A DNA stretch of 64,000 nucleotides from JAPULR01 sp963665075. Lineage in GTDB: Bacteria > Chloroflexota > Dehalococcoidia > Lucifugimonadales > GCA-2712585. The notes below the pieces were generated by a model. That model had not been told where the DNA came from. It did not search any database and worked only from the letters and a program-made list of their open reading frames with translations. This document shows positions 36,154-45,410 of the stretch, piece after piece. Position numbers and translations under genes: made by a program. The stretch covers positions 1,488,001 through 1,552,000 of the forward strand of contig OY762063.1 in assembly GCA_963665075.1 (NCBI GenBank), in the 5' to 3' direction. Each line of letters opens with the position of its first letter. The first letter of the stretch is position 1.

Positions 36154-36488
36154 ATTTCATCCTCCAATTAGTGCCTTCCCCCAAGCCGACGAACCCGCCG
36201 GCTCCGGGATACGCTAATCGGTATTCTAGAGCCAACGCCAACAATAATCCACCCTTGTTGACGAACCGCCCAATCCGTAATACCATTTGCTGACCCCATG
36301 CCCGTCATAAACACAACTCCCACCCTCATCGAGGGCTTCACCTGAGGCCGCGCCTGGACGGGCGAGGTGCGTCCTGCAAAGCTCCGGCTTCCCTGATTTC
36401 CCCCGGCGATTACCCCTTTAGCAGTTCTTCCCTCGTCTTCGCTCCAGGCTAGTTGCGTAGTGCACTAACCACGGACGAGGAGAAGAAA
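36154..36488 (+). promoter_or_regulatory. Long leader and promoter of the ABC transporter
   Basis: A 335-base gap. A predicted promoter lies at about 36255-36283 (TTGTTG, 17 bases, TAATAC). It leaves a leader of about 200 bases before the TTG start at 36489. The leader has short hairpins, such as CCCTC-ATC-GAGGG near 36330 and CGCC/GGCG near 36353-36366. I cannot match it to a known riboswitch. Confidence 0.4.
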
Positions 36489-37385
36489 TTGAATCCCCAC
36501 AATCACGGTTGGAGACTCATCTTTATCGCGCCGATTCTGCTGCTCACGCTGGCGCTTTCGGCGGCCTGCGGCGACGACGATGAACCGACGCAAACCCTCT
36601 ACATCGGCGGCATTCCCGACCAGGAAACCTCCCTGCTCGTCCGCCGCTTCGACGGCCTCGCCGACTACCTCAGCGACAAGCTAGGCGTCCCCGTCGAATA
36701 CAAGCCCAGCATCGACTACGCCGCCGTCGTCACCGCCTTCGCCAACGAAGACCTCCATCTGGCCTGGTTCGGCGCGCTCACCGGCGCCCAGGCCCGCAAC
36801 CAGGCCCCCGGCGCCCAGGCCATCGCCCATCGTCCCATCGACGCCGAATTCGTCTCCGTCTATATCGTCCAGTCCGACCTTCCCGCCCAGGGTCTCCAAG
36901 ACCTGAGCGGCCTGACCTTCACCTTCGGCAGCGTCAACTCCACCTCCGGCCACCTCATGCCCCGCCACTTCCTCCTCGAAGCGGGCATAGATCCGGACGC
37001 CGACCTGAACGGCCTCCCCAACTACTCCGGCTCCCACGACACCACCTGGAAGCTGGTGGAATCCGGCTCCTTCCAGGCCGGCGCCCTGAGTAAAACCGTT
37101 TGGGACAAGGCCGTTTCCGATGGCCGGGTGGACACGTCGAAGGTGAGGCAGGTGGCCGTCACTCCCCCCTACTTCAACTACAACTGGTCCGTGCGCGGAG
37201 ACCTGGACGATACCTTCGGCGAAGGGTTCGCCCAACGGCTTCAGGATGCCCTCCTTGCCATGCACGAGGACGCAAGCCAGGCCGACCTGCTCGAAGCCTT
37301 CCGAACGGACTCCTTCGTCGCCACCAGGAACGAAAACTACGCCGCCATAGAGTCCGTAGCCAAGTCCTTGGGGATGCTTCAGTAA
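36489..37385 (+). CDS. Phosphonate/selenate-type ABC substrate-binding lipoprotein
   Basis: 298 residues from TTG 36489, which has GGAG upstream. The signal ends in the lipobox SAAC. The body is a PhnD-fold binding protein: LYIGGIPDQ, LGVPVEYKPSIDYAAVVTAF, WFGALTGAQAR, FTFGSVNSTSGHLMPR and TPPYFNYNW. As I recall it, this wording is that of the putative selenate-binding family rather than PhnD proper; a profile search is needed. Followed by its ATPase and two permeases. Confidence 0.82.
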   Translation: MNPHNHGWRLIFIAPILLLTLALSAACGDDDEPTQTLYIGGIPDQETSLLVRRFDGLADYLSDKLGVPVEYKPSIDYAAVVTAFANEDLHLAWFGALTGAQARNQAPGAQAIAHRPIDAEFVSVYIVQSDLPAQGLQDLSGLTFTFGSVNSTSGHLMPRHFLLEAGIDPDADLNGLPNYSGSHDTTWKLVESGSFQAGALSKTVWDKAVSDGRVDTSKVRQVAVTPPYFNYNWSVRGDLDDTFGEGFAQRLQDALLAMHEDASQADLLEAFRTDSFVATRNENYAAIESVAKSLGMLQ

Positions 37386-37386
37386 A

Positions 37387-38157
37387 ATGACGCGCAACGG
37401 CCAGCGTCCATATCCCATAGTCCGGTTGGAAGGGGTATCCAAGCGGTACAACGGATCCGCCGCCCTCTCGTCCCTAGACTTGGAAATTCGCGAAGGCGAA
37501 CGGGTGGCCGTCCTAGGCCCCAGCGGCAGCGGCAAGACCACCCTCCTGCACCTCGTCGCGGGAATGGAGCAGCCCAACGACGGACGCGTGCTGCTGGCCG
37601 GACTGCCCCTCGCGTCCATGAGCGCCGGCCCCAAGCTGTCCGAACTGGTCGGAATGATGCACCAGCAGCTGGATCTCGTTCCCCATCTCTCCGTCAAGCA
37701 CAACGTCCAGGCCGGACGACTCGGTAGATGGAGCCTCTGGAAGTCCCTTGTGTCCCTCGTGTCCCTGCGAGAACGAGAAATGGTGGAGCGAGCGCTGGAA
37801 CGCGTCGGCATCCCCGAAAAGCTGCACGAAAGGACTTCCCACCTTTCCGGCGGCGAACAGCAGCGGGTGGCGATGGCCCGGCTGCTGTCCCAACAGTCGA
37901 GGGTGGTGCTGGCCGACGAACCCGTGGCCTCCCTCGACCCGGCCCGCGCCGAAGACCTCATGCACCTGCTGGTGTCCATCGTCGCCGAGTCCGGCAAAAC
38001 CCTCATCGCCAGCGTTCACTCCACCCACCTGACCCGCAAATACTTCTCCCGCGCCGTCGGACTCCGCAATGGAACGCTGGAGTTCGACCTGCCCGTGGAG
38101 CGTCTGACGGATGAGGCCCTCAACCGCCTCTACGACATCACCCCAAGCCGCGCCTGA
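37387..38157 (+). CDS. PhnC-like ABC transporter ATPase
   Basis: 256 residues. Walker A GPSGSGKTTLLH near residue 41, signature LSGGEQQRVAMARLL, Walker B VVLADEPVASLDP. The PhnC type matches its neighbours. The start is two bases after the binding-protein stop, and its 3' end overlaps the first permease. Confidence 0.9.
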   Translation: MTRNGQRPYPIVRLEGVSKRYNGSAALSSLDLEIREGERVAVLGPSGSGKTTLLHLVAGMEQPNDGRVLLAGLPLASMSAGPKLSELVGMMHQQLDLVPHLSVKHNVQAGRLGRWSLWKSLVSLVSLREREMVERALERVGIPEKLHERTSHLSGGEQQRVAMARLLSQQSRVVLADEPVASLDPARAEDLMHLLVSIVAESGKTLIASVHSTHLTRKYFSRAVGLRNGTLEFDLPVERLTDEALNRLYDITPSRA

Positions 38158-38947
38158 GCAGAGCGGCGGCTTCTTCCGCGGGCGGGGTTTCCTCACTCTG
38201 CTGCTGGTCGCCGCCCTCCTTTGGAGCCTGACCTCCCTTTCGTGGGGAAGCTCCCCCGTCCACCCCGGCGGCCTCGCCTCCATCGGCCAGTTCTTCCAGG
38301 CCGCCCTTCGGCCCGAACTATCAGCCGAATTTCTTACCCTCACCCTCAGTTCCGCCTGGAAGACCGTCGCCTATGCGGTGGCCGGAATTTGCCTCGCCGT
38401 AATCCTCGGATTCCCCCTCGGCGTCCTGGCCTCCGGCGTTCTTGCCCGCCGATGGGCCAGCCGAATCCCCGGCGTCGCCGCCTTCCGCTTCCTATTGGGC
38501 TGTATGCGCGCCGTCCACGAACTCATCTGGGCCTGGTTCTTCGTCGCCGCCGTCGGCCTCTCCCCCGCCGCCGCCATCTTCGCCCTCGCCATCCCCTACG
38601 CCGGCATCCTCGGCCGCATCTACGCCGACATCCTCAACGATGTTCCCAACCCGCCCCTCCAGGCCCTCCGGGCCTCCGGCGCGTCCGAGACCAAAGTCCT
38701 CCTCTACGGACGTCTCCCGATGGCCCTCCCCGACATGCTCAGCTACACCTTCTACCGCTTCGAATGCGCCATCCGCTCCGCCGCCATCATGGGCTTCGTC
38801 GGCGTCGGCGGCCTGGGTATGCAGATACAGCTTTCCCTCTCAGACCTCTACTTCAATGAAGTCTGGACGCTGCTCTACGCACTGGTCGCCCTGGTGCTTC
38901 TGGTTGACCTCTGGAGTTCCTGGGTCAGGAGGTATCTAACCTCGTGA
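38111..38947 (+). CDS. PhnE-like ABC permease 1
   Basis: 278 residues, about six membrane helices. The EAA-like loop is LQALRASGASETKVLLYGRLP. ATG 38111 lies inside the ATPase gene (47-base overlap), and GGAG is upstream. It forms the channel with permease 2. Confidence 0.88.
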   Translation: MRPSTASTTSPQAAPEQSGGFFRGRGFLTLLLVAALLWSLTSLSWGSSPVHPGGLASIGQFFQAALRPELSAEFLTLTLSSAWKTVAYAVAGICLAVILGFPLGVLASGVLARRWASRIPGVAAFRFLLGCMRAVHELIWAWFFVAAVGLSPAAAIFALAIPYAGILGRIYADILNDVPNPPLQALRASGASETKVLLYGRLPMALPDMLSYTFYRFECAIRSAAIMGFVGVGGLGMQIQLSLSDLYFNEVWTLLYALVALVLLVDLWSSWVRRYLTS

Positions 38948-39810
38948 CGTTACTCAAACTCGCAACCTCCCGTCGAGCAATCAGGCCAAACCCGTTGTGG
39001 CTATCGGCGATGGCGTTCTTCGCGTTGGCCTGCGCTTCATGGATATACCTGCTCTTCGTCGCCGACGGCGGTTTCCGAGAGCTATTCCGTGGAGAAACGT
39101 GGCGGCAGGCGGGGGAGTTTCTTGGCCAACTTGCGGGCGCGGGCGTCGAAGGAACCCCCACATTCCTCCAGTGGGACGAGTGGTTGGAAGCGGGCGCGCT
39201 GGCCTACGACACCCTTGCCATGAGCGTAATCGCGATGGGAATAGCCGGCGTCGGCGCGCTCCTGACCTTCCTGCCCGCCGCCCGAAACGTGGCGACGGGG
39301 GAACTAGCCGCATCCGCCTCCTTCCCATCCCGCGCGCTCTACTACCTGCTGCGGGGGTTGTTCATCTTCAGCCGCGGCATCCCTGAACTCATCATCGCGA
39401 TGATTGTCGTCTTCGCCTTCAGCCCCGGCATCCTCGCCGGCGCCATCGCCCTCGGCATCCACAACTACGGCATCCTGGGCAAGCTCTCCGCAGAGGTGGT
39501 TGAAGACCTGGACCCCCGTTCCGCCCGCGCCCTCCGAACCTCCGGCTCCGGCGTCTTCCAGATGCTCGCCTACGGCATCCTCCCGCAAGCCCTCCCCCAG
39601 TTCCTCACCTTCCTCCTCTACCGATGGGAAGTAGTCATCCGCACCACCGTCGTCGTCGGACTGGTCAGCGCCGGCGGACTTGGGCGCGAATTTCTCCTGG
39701 ACATGAGCCTCTTCCGCTACACCGACGTCGCCCTGCTGCTGATCTGGTATCTGATTCTCGTAGTCTTCGTAGACCTGACCACCATGTTCCTCCGCCGCCT
39801 CGCCCGCTAA
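38944..39810 (+). CDS. PhnE-like ABC permease 2
   Basis: 288 residues, six membrane helices. EAA-like loop ARALRTSGSGVFQMLAYGILP. GTG start at 38944 overlaps the stop of permease 1 by four bases. Two different permeases fit the PhnCDE1E2 layout. Its stop overlaps the convergent ETF gene by four bases. Confidence 0.88.
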   Translation: MTLLKLATSRRAIRPNPLWLSAMAFFALACASWIYLLFVADGGFRELFRGETWRQAGEFLGQLAGAGVEGTPTFLQWDEWLEAGALAYDTLAMSVIAMGIAGVGALLTFLPAARNVATGELAASASFPSRALYYLLRGLFIFSRGIPELIIAMIVVFAFSPGILAGAIALGIHNYGILGKLSAEVVEDLDPRSARALRTSGSGVFQMLAYGILPQALPQFLTFLLYRWEVVIRTTVVVGLVSAGGLGREFLLDMSLFRYTDVALLLIWYLILVVFVDLTTMFLRRLAR

Positions 39811-41633
39811 CCATTCCCCGCCAACGCATCCACCAGTGCCGGCAAATACTCCTCCCACGAGCCGAGAATGCAATAATCCGCCGCCTGAAAGATGGGATGA
39901 CGCCGCGTGGTGTTGATGCCCACCACCGTACCCGCCTTCTGTATGCCCACGACGTGATTGAAGTCGCCCCGTATGCCCACCGCAATATACAACCGAGGCG
40001 CGATAGCCCGCCCCGTCAGCCCCACCTGCATCTGCTTCGGCAGCCAGCCCACGTCGGTGACGCTGCGGGTGGCCGCGATGGAAGCGCCCAGCCGCGCCGC
40101 CAACTCCCGAATCTGCGGCAAAGCTTCCGGCCCGCCGATGCCCATGCCCACGCCTATCACCACCTCCGCCCGCTCCAACTCCGGCCCACCCGCGTCCTCC
40201 TCAACCACGCTGGAAATCAGCCGCAGCGGGTCCGGCCCCTCCTGCTCGTCCTCCACGTAGTGGGGAGATTCCCCGTCGACATACTTCTCCTCAATCGGCG
40301 CGATGGGATTCAACAACCCTGGCCGCAGCGTCACCAGGTACGGCTTGGTCTTCGACAGTATCGGCGCGACCACGTTCCCGCCAAGGGCCGGCTTCAACTG
40401 CACCAGCCGCCCTTCCTCGTCCAACTCCAGATCTATGCAATCGCCCGTCAGCCCCAGTGAAAGCCGCGCCGCGACCCGCGACGCCAGATCTCTCCCGTTG
40501 GCCGTGGACGAAAACAGCGCGGCGTATGGCAGGTAGTCTTCCAACGCCCGCGCGAACTTCGACGCCGTCAGCGGACTGGTCGGATGCCTTCCCTCCCGCC
40601 ACGAAAGGTCCAGAACCAGGTCCGCGCCGTACCGCGCCAGCGTCGAAATCTCCCCGTCGGAAAACTCCTCCACCTGCACCGCCACCACCTCGCAGCGCAG
40701 CTCCTCCGCCAATTCCCGCGCCTTGCCCAGGTTCTCCAACGTCGCGCGGCGAATCCCCCCCTCGGACCTCTCCGCCACCACCCACAGCGGCGGATTCCCC
40801 GTTCCCCTATGCCTCCACCACGCCAAATCCGCCCCAGTCTCATCAACCGCCGAGGGCCGATTCCGAATCCCCTCCGCCACCGTCCGCGCCGCCACCGTTG
40901 GGTTTGAATCTTCTATGACGACCCCCAACCGCCGCGATTCCACCAGCCGGATGTCCTCAACCCACGTGGGCGAACCCGCCGCGCCGAATTGGGACGAATC
41001 CGACGAAAGCCCCGACGCCGACACCTCCTCCACCGGACGCTCCCGCGCCTCCATCAACACCCGCCGCCGGGCGTACCGCTCCTCGCTCAAGCCCTCCGTC
41101 GCCGTAATCAGGGCGGGCAGAGTCACCTCCAGAACTTCGTGTCCTTCTTCCGTTTCCCGCTCCACGACGACGCTGTTGGACTCAGCCTTGTACTCCATCT
41201 TGCGGGCGCGGCTTACGTGGGGGATGCCGAGAATCTCCGCCAGCTCCGGCCCCACCTGGCCCGTCTCGGCGTCGGTGCTGTTCCGACCGCACAGGATTAG
41301 GTCGAAGCCCCGGTCTTTCAGCGCCAACGCCAGCGTCCGGGAAGTCGCCAGCGTGTCCGAACCCGCCATGACGCGGTCGGAGATGATGACGCCGTGGTCC
41401 GCGCCGACGGCGAGGGCGTGAGCCAAGACTTCCTTCGCCTGCGGCGGCCCCATAGTCACCGCCGTCACCTCCCCGCCGACCTCATCCTTCAACTCAATCG
41501 CCCTACCCAGCGCGATGAGGTCAAAGACATTCATCTCCAACGGGACGCCCTCCCGCTGGATGGTCTTCTTCTCGTAGTCGAACTCGATTCTGGCGAGTAC
41601 GGGCACCTGCTTGATGCAAACGGCTATCTTCAT
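39807..41633 (-). CDS. Electron transfer flavoprotein, beta and alpha subunits fused
   Basis: 608 residues in one frame. Residues 1-215 are EtfB (MKIAVCIKQVPVLARIEFDY, GRNSTDAETGQVGPELAEILG). After a linker, residues from about 280 are EtfA, with the C-terminal FAD-binding domain (VGLTGRAIAPRLYIAVGIRG, then HVVGIQKAGTVVGINT). ETF passes electrons from acyl-CoA and related dehydrogenases to the membrane. In most bacteria the subunits are separate genes. The frame is open throughout, so this is not a sequencing artefact of a single stop. Confidence 0.92.
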   Translation of the reverse strand: MKIAVCIKQVPVLARIEFDYEKKTIQREGVPLEMNVFDLIALGRAIELKDEVGGEVTAVTMGPPQAKEVLAHALAVGADHGVIISDRVMAGSDTLATSRTLALALKDRGFDLILCGRNSTDAETGQVGPELAEILGIPHVSRARKMEYKAESNSVVVERETEEGHEVLEVTLPALITATEGLSEERYARRRVLMEARERPVEEVSASGLSSDSSQFGAAGSPTWVEDIRLVESRRLGVVIEDSNPTVAARTVAEGIRNRPSAVDETGADLAWWRHRGTGNPPLWVVAERSEGGIRRATLENLGKARELAEELRCEVVAVQVEEFSDGEISTLARYGADLVLDLSWREGRHPTSPLTASKFARALEDYLPYAALFSSTANGRDLASRVAARLSLGLTGDCIDLELDEEGRLVQLKPALGGNVVAPILSKTKPYLVTLRPGLLNPIAPIEEKYVDGESPHYVEDEQEGPDPLRLISSVVEEDAGGPELERAEVVIGVGMGIGGPEALPQIRELAARLGASIAATRSVTDVGWLPKQMQVGLTGRAIAPRLYIAVGIRGDFNHVVGIQKAGTVVGINTTRRHPIFQAADYCILGSWEEYLPALVDALAGNG

Positions 41634-41687
41634 GGCGCGTCCTTCTGCTCCTGTCGGCGCGGCGGCCTTGGTTGCCGCTATTGTACC

Positions 41688-42887
41688 CTAACGAACGCGC
41701 TGGCTGAGCACCCCCGCCACCGGCGAAATCCGAAGCAGCAGGTCGTCCCCCTCCCGCGGACGCCCCCGACCATCCAGGTTGTTGGTCAGGAAATAGAGAT
41801 GCCCGTCCGGCCCTAAAACCACGTCGCGAATCCGTCCGTGCAGACGGACGAACAGGTAGTCCTGCCGCCCGACGTGTCGGAAGTCGGGCTCCTGGAAGTC
41901 CACCCAGACGATGCGCTGTCCCCTCAGCGCGGCGAACATCAGCCGTCCCCGCCAGTGGGCAGGCATCACGTCCCCGTCGTAAAACGCCGCCCCCGATGGC
42001 GCCCACGTCTCTATGCCGCTGTGCAGCACGGGCGGTATGAACCCCTCGCCGGTTTCGTCGCCGCCAACCTCCGGCCAGCCGTAATTCCCGCCCGGCACGA
42101 TGAGATTCACCTCGTCCTGTCCCACCGGCCCGTGCTCCGTGGCGAACAAGTCGCCCGTTTCCGGGTGCCACGCCAACCCCTGCGGGTTGCGGTGTCCGTA
42201 GGAATAGACCGGCGAGCCGGGAAATGGGTTGTCCGCGGGAACCGTCCCGTCGGCGTTGAGCCGCAGAATCTTCCCCGCAAGCGACGTAAGGTCCTGGGCC
42301 AGAATTCTCGATGCGGCGTCTCCGATGGTCACGTACAGCTTTCCGTCGGGGCCGAACTTGAGCCGCCCGCCGTTGTGGATCCGGTCGCCGGGAATGCCGT
42401 CCAGGATAACCGTCGGATTGACCGCCGTCTGGCCGGCGTCCTGCCAGCGCACCACCCGGTTCGCAAGCGCGCCGCTCGCTTCCTTATAGCTATAGTAGAC
42501 GTAGAAATAGCCGTTGGCGTCGAAATTAGGATCGACAGCCAGCCCAAGCAAGCCGCCCTCCCCTTCCGGTGCCACGTCTTCAATTATCAGATAGGGCGCA
42601 TCCTGCAACTCGCCGTTGGCGAACACGCGGATGTTTCCTTCCTTTTCGGTGATGAATATACGTCCGTCGGGGGCGAAGTCCAAGGCCCAGGGAGCTTTCA
42701 ACTCTTCAGCCACCAGCTCCGCCAACGCCTCTATTCCTTCCCCCACGGCAGGCGTCGCGGGGGTGGTAGGAACGGTTGGCGTCGGTGCGGTGGGTTGAGG
42801 CGTCGTTTCCGGCGCGGCGGGTCTGGCGCAGCCGAGAACTACACCCAGCAAAACCACGGCTGCTATTACTGCCAGTATGCGCCGCAT
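41688..42887 (-). CDS. PQQ-type soluble sugar dehydrogenase-like lipoprotein
   Basis: 399 residues. Signal MRRILAVIAAVVLLGVVLGC ends in a lipobox, followed by a Pro/Thr-rich linker. The body is the six-blade propeller of sorbosone/glucose dehydrogenases (LLGLAVDPNFDANGYFYVYY, HNGGRLKFGPDGKLYV, YGHRNPQGLAWHP, EHGPVGQDEVNLI). These oxidise sugars with PQQ outside the cell. No PQQ synthesis genes are seen. ATG 42887 has GGAGGGG upstream. Confidence 0.88.
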   Translation of the reverse strand: MRRILAVIAAVVLLGVVLGCARPAAPETTPQPTAPTPTVPTTPATPAVGEGIEALAELVAEELKAPWALDFAPDGRIFITEKEGNIRVFANGELQDAPYLIIEDVAPEGEGGLLGLAVDPNFDANGYFYVYYSYKEASGALANRVVRWQDAGQTAVNPTVILDGIPGDRIHNGGRLKFGPDGKLYVTIGDAASRILAQDLTSLAGKILRLNADGTVPADNPFPGSPVYSYGHRNPQGLAWHPETGDLFATEHGPVGQDEVNLIVPGGNYGWPEVGGDETGEGFIPPVLHSGIETWAPSGAAFYDGDVMPAHWRGRLMFAALRGQRIVWVDFQEPDFRHVGRQDYLFVRLHGRIRDVVLGPDGHLYFLTNNLDGRGRPREGDDLLLRISPVAGVLSQRVR

Positions 42888-42911
42888 CCCGTTAACCCCT
42901 CCCGCCAACCG

Positions 42912-45317
42912 TCAAACCAGTTCCACCAGCGTCGCGCCGTCGGTGAGGCCGACGGACTCCGGGCGAACTGCCTTGACCACCTGATGTCCCTTCAGCCGCT
43001 CCCGCACCAGGGAACGCAGCGCGCCGGTGCCGCCGCCGTGCACGATTCGCACCGATGAGAGTCCCTTCATCAACGCCTGGTCCAGAAACGTCTCAATCTC
43101 CATCTCCGCCTCTTCCACCCTCATCCCCCGCAGGTCCAGTTCGGTTTTGGCAGGCCCAGTCGGTGCGCGGGAGATGGACACGCCTTCCGGCATTCGCACC
43201 GGTTGCGGCTTTTCGGCCTTGCGCTCGATCTGATGAGACGGGATGCTTGCTCGCACCGCCCCCAGCAGAATCTCCAGGCTGCCCCCGTTCCTGGAAGGCT
43301 CCAGCACCTCCGCCGGGTTGGGCAGCCCCCGCACGTAGACGAAGTCGCCCCGCTCCAGTTCGTCCACCCATCGCCTCGGATTGACCTTCGGTTTGACTTC
43401 CGACGGCGGCGGCGCGAGGGAGGAACGGATCTGGCTGCGAACCTGGGCAACGTCGACGCGTTCGTCCTTCAAGCCGCGCTTCCAGTCGGGACGATTCAAG
43501 GAACGCTCGGCGCGACGGAGTCGCTTCCACAAATCGTCCGCCCTGGCCTGAATCTCCTGCCGCGCCTCCTCCAGAATCACCGCCTTCTCGTTTTCCAGCG
43601 CGTTCAACCGCTTCTCCAACTCCCGCCGTTCGCCCCGCGCCTGCTTCGCCTCCTTCTGGGCCGTGCGGCGGTGCTTTTCGGCGAGGGAGCGTTCTTCTTC
43701 CAGCTTGCGAAGAAGCTCCTCAGCCCGCCGGTGATCCTCTGATAGAAGGGAGCGGGCGTGTTCCACCGTCGCATCGTCGATGCCCATGCGCTGCGCGATG
43801 GTGAGGGCGTAGCTCCTGCCCGGAAGCCCCGTAGCCAGCCGGTAGGTGGGCGTCAGCGTGGACGGGTCAAGCTCCACGCTGGCGTTGGTCATGTCCGGCT
43901 GGTCCTGGGCGAAGGCCGCCACGTCCCGATGGTGGGTGGTGACGATGCAGGACACGCCGCCGCGAGCGAAATAGCTGAGGGTGGCCTTGGCGAGGGCGGC
44001 GGCCTCCTCCGGGTCGGTGCTGGCCCCCAATTCGTCCAGCAGCACCAGGGAACGCGACGTTGCGCCTTCCATTATTCCACGCAGGTTTTGAAGGTGGGAG
44101 CTGAAGGAGGATAGGGATTGCTCGATGCTTTGCTGGTCTCCGATGTCGGCGTAGACGGCGTCGAAGACCGTCATCCGGCATCGGCCCGCGGGCACGTGCA
44201 ATCCCGCCTGCGCCATTGCCGTCAGCAGCCCCGCCGTCTTCAGCGCGACAGTCTTCCCGCCGGCGTTGGGGCCGGTGATGAGCAGAATTCGCCCGTCGGC
44301 GCCCAGGGTCAGGTTGATGGGCACCGCCGATTCTCCCAGCAGGGGATGACGTGCGCCTTCCAGCTTCAGCTGAGACTCCTCCACATCGACGAAGGTCGGC
44401 GGCGCGCCGCCGTGGGCCAGGGAAAGCCGTCCCTTGGCGAGGGTGAAGTCTATCTGGGCCAGCAGGTCGAGGGAGGCAAGGACTTGCTCTCCCTGCAATC
44501 CCACCTGTGACGACAGCGAGCGCAGGATGCGTTCTTCCTCCCGACGGGCAGACAGCGACGCTTCGCGCCACCGGTTGCCCAACGGCACCGCGCCCAACGG
44601 CTCGATAAATGCCGTCGCGCCGCTATCCGAAACGTCGTGCACGATGCCCGGCACCTGCTGTCGAAGCCCGCTTTTTACCAGCAGCACCAGCCGCCCGTTT
44701 CGTTCCGTTATCAACTGCTCCTGGAGCGCGTTGCCGCGCCGGAGGCGCCGCATCTCCCGCTCCATCGACACCGACAGGCGGGCGCGGGCCTGTTCCGCCT
44801 CCATGCGCCGCTGCCTCAGGGCGGACGTGGCGTTATCCATGACCAAGCCGTTGGCGTCGATGGCGGCGGCTATCCGATCTTCCAAATCTCTCAAGGATGG
44901 AATGGAACGGGCCCAGCCGGATATGCGGGGCAGGTCCCTCCGGTGAGCCAAGACCGACCGGGCGCGTCGACAGGCTCGAATCGTGTCGTGAATCTGCCGC
45001 AGATGTTCCGCGCGAAGCACGCCCGTAAGGACGGCGCGCTGCACCAGCCCGCGAATGTCCTCCACTCCCGTCAGGTCCACGGCCCCCTGCTCGTCAAGGA
45101 AGCTCCGCGCTTCATGGGTTCCCTGCTGTCGTTGGCGTATCCGCTCAAGATTTGATGAGGGCGTCAACGCATCGGCGGACTCCTGCGCGGGCGCCAGCGT
45201 GGTGTAACGGGCAAGCTGCTGCCGGATGAGGTGAAACTCCAGCAGTTCCAGGGTCTCCCGGTCGGTCTCCCGCACTGCTGCGGGATGTGTATTAACGGTT
45301 GCTGTCTGAGTGGACAT
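42912..45317 (-). CDS. mutS2: Endonuclease MutS2
   Basis: 801 residues. MutS core with Walker A TGPNAGGKTVALKT near residue 345, LVLLDELGASTDP (Walker B) and TTHHRDVAAFA. A long coiled coil lies at about 520-620 and a Smr nuclease domain at the C-terminus (LDLRGMRVEEAEMEIE, VRIVHGGGTGALRSLVRERL). MutS2 suppresses recombination, and in Bacillus it also rescues collided ribosomes. It is followed upstream by a Vms1-like gene in the same orientation. Confidence 0.96.
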   Translation of the reverse strand: MSTQTATVNTHPAAVRETDRETLELLEFHLIRQQLARYTTLAPAQESADALTPSSNLERIRQRQQGTHEARSFLDEQGAVDLTGVEDIRGLVQRAVLTGVLRAEHLRQIHDTIRACRRARSVLAHRRDLPRISGWARSIPSLRDLEDRIAAAIDANGLVMDNATSALRQRRMEAEQARARLSVSMEREMRRLRRGNALQEQLITERNGRLVLLVKSGLRQQVPGIVHDVSDSGATAFIEPLGAVPLGNRWREASLSARREEERILRSLSSQVGLQGEQVLASLDLLAQIDFTLAKGRLSLAHGGAPPTFVDVEESQLKLEGARHPLLGESAVPINLTLGADGRILLITGPNAGGKTVALKTAGLLTAMAQAGLHVPAGRCRMTVFDAVYADIGDQQSIEQSLSSFSSHLQNLRGIMEGATSRSLVLLDELGASTDPEEAAALAKATLSYFARGGVSCIVTTHHRDVAAFAQDQPDMTNASVELDPSTLTPTYRLATGLPGRSYALTIAQRMGIDDATVEHARSLLSEDHRRAEELLRKLEEERSLAEKHRRTAQKEAKQARGERRELEKRLNALENEKAVILEEARQEIQARADDLWKRLRRAERSLNRPDWKRGLKDERVDVAQVRSQIRSSLAPPPSEVKPKVNPRRWVDELERGDFVYVRGLPNPAEVLEPSRNGGSLEILLGAVRASIPSHQIERKAEKPQPVRMPEGVSISRAPTGPAKTELDLRGMRVEEAEMEIETFLDQALMKGLSSVRIVHGGGTGALRSLVRERLKGHQVVKAVRPESVGLTDGATLVELV

Positions 45318-45410
45318 GGCTGTGGTTGGAATAGTGCTAGGTGTGATTCAGGGAACGTAGCCTGAAAATGTTATCAGCCGCAGCGTAGGCGTAGCAAATG
45401 GAAGCTAGAA

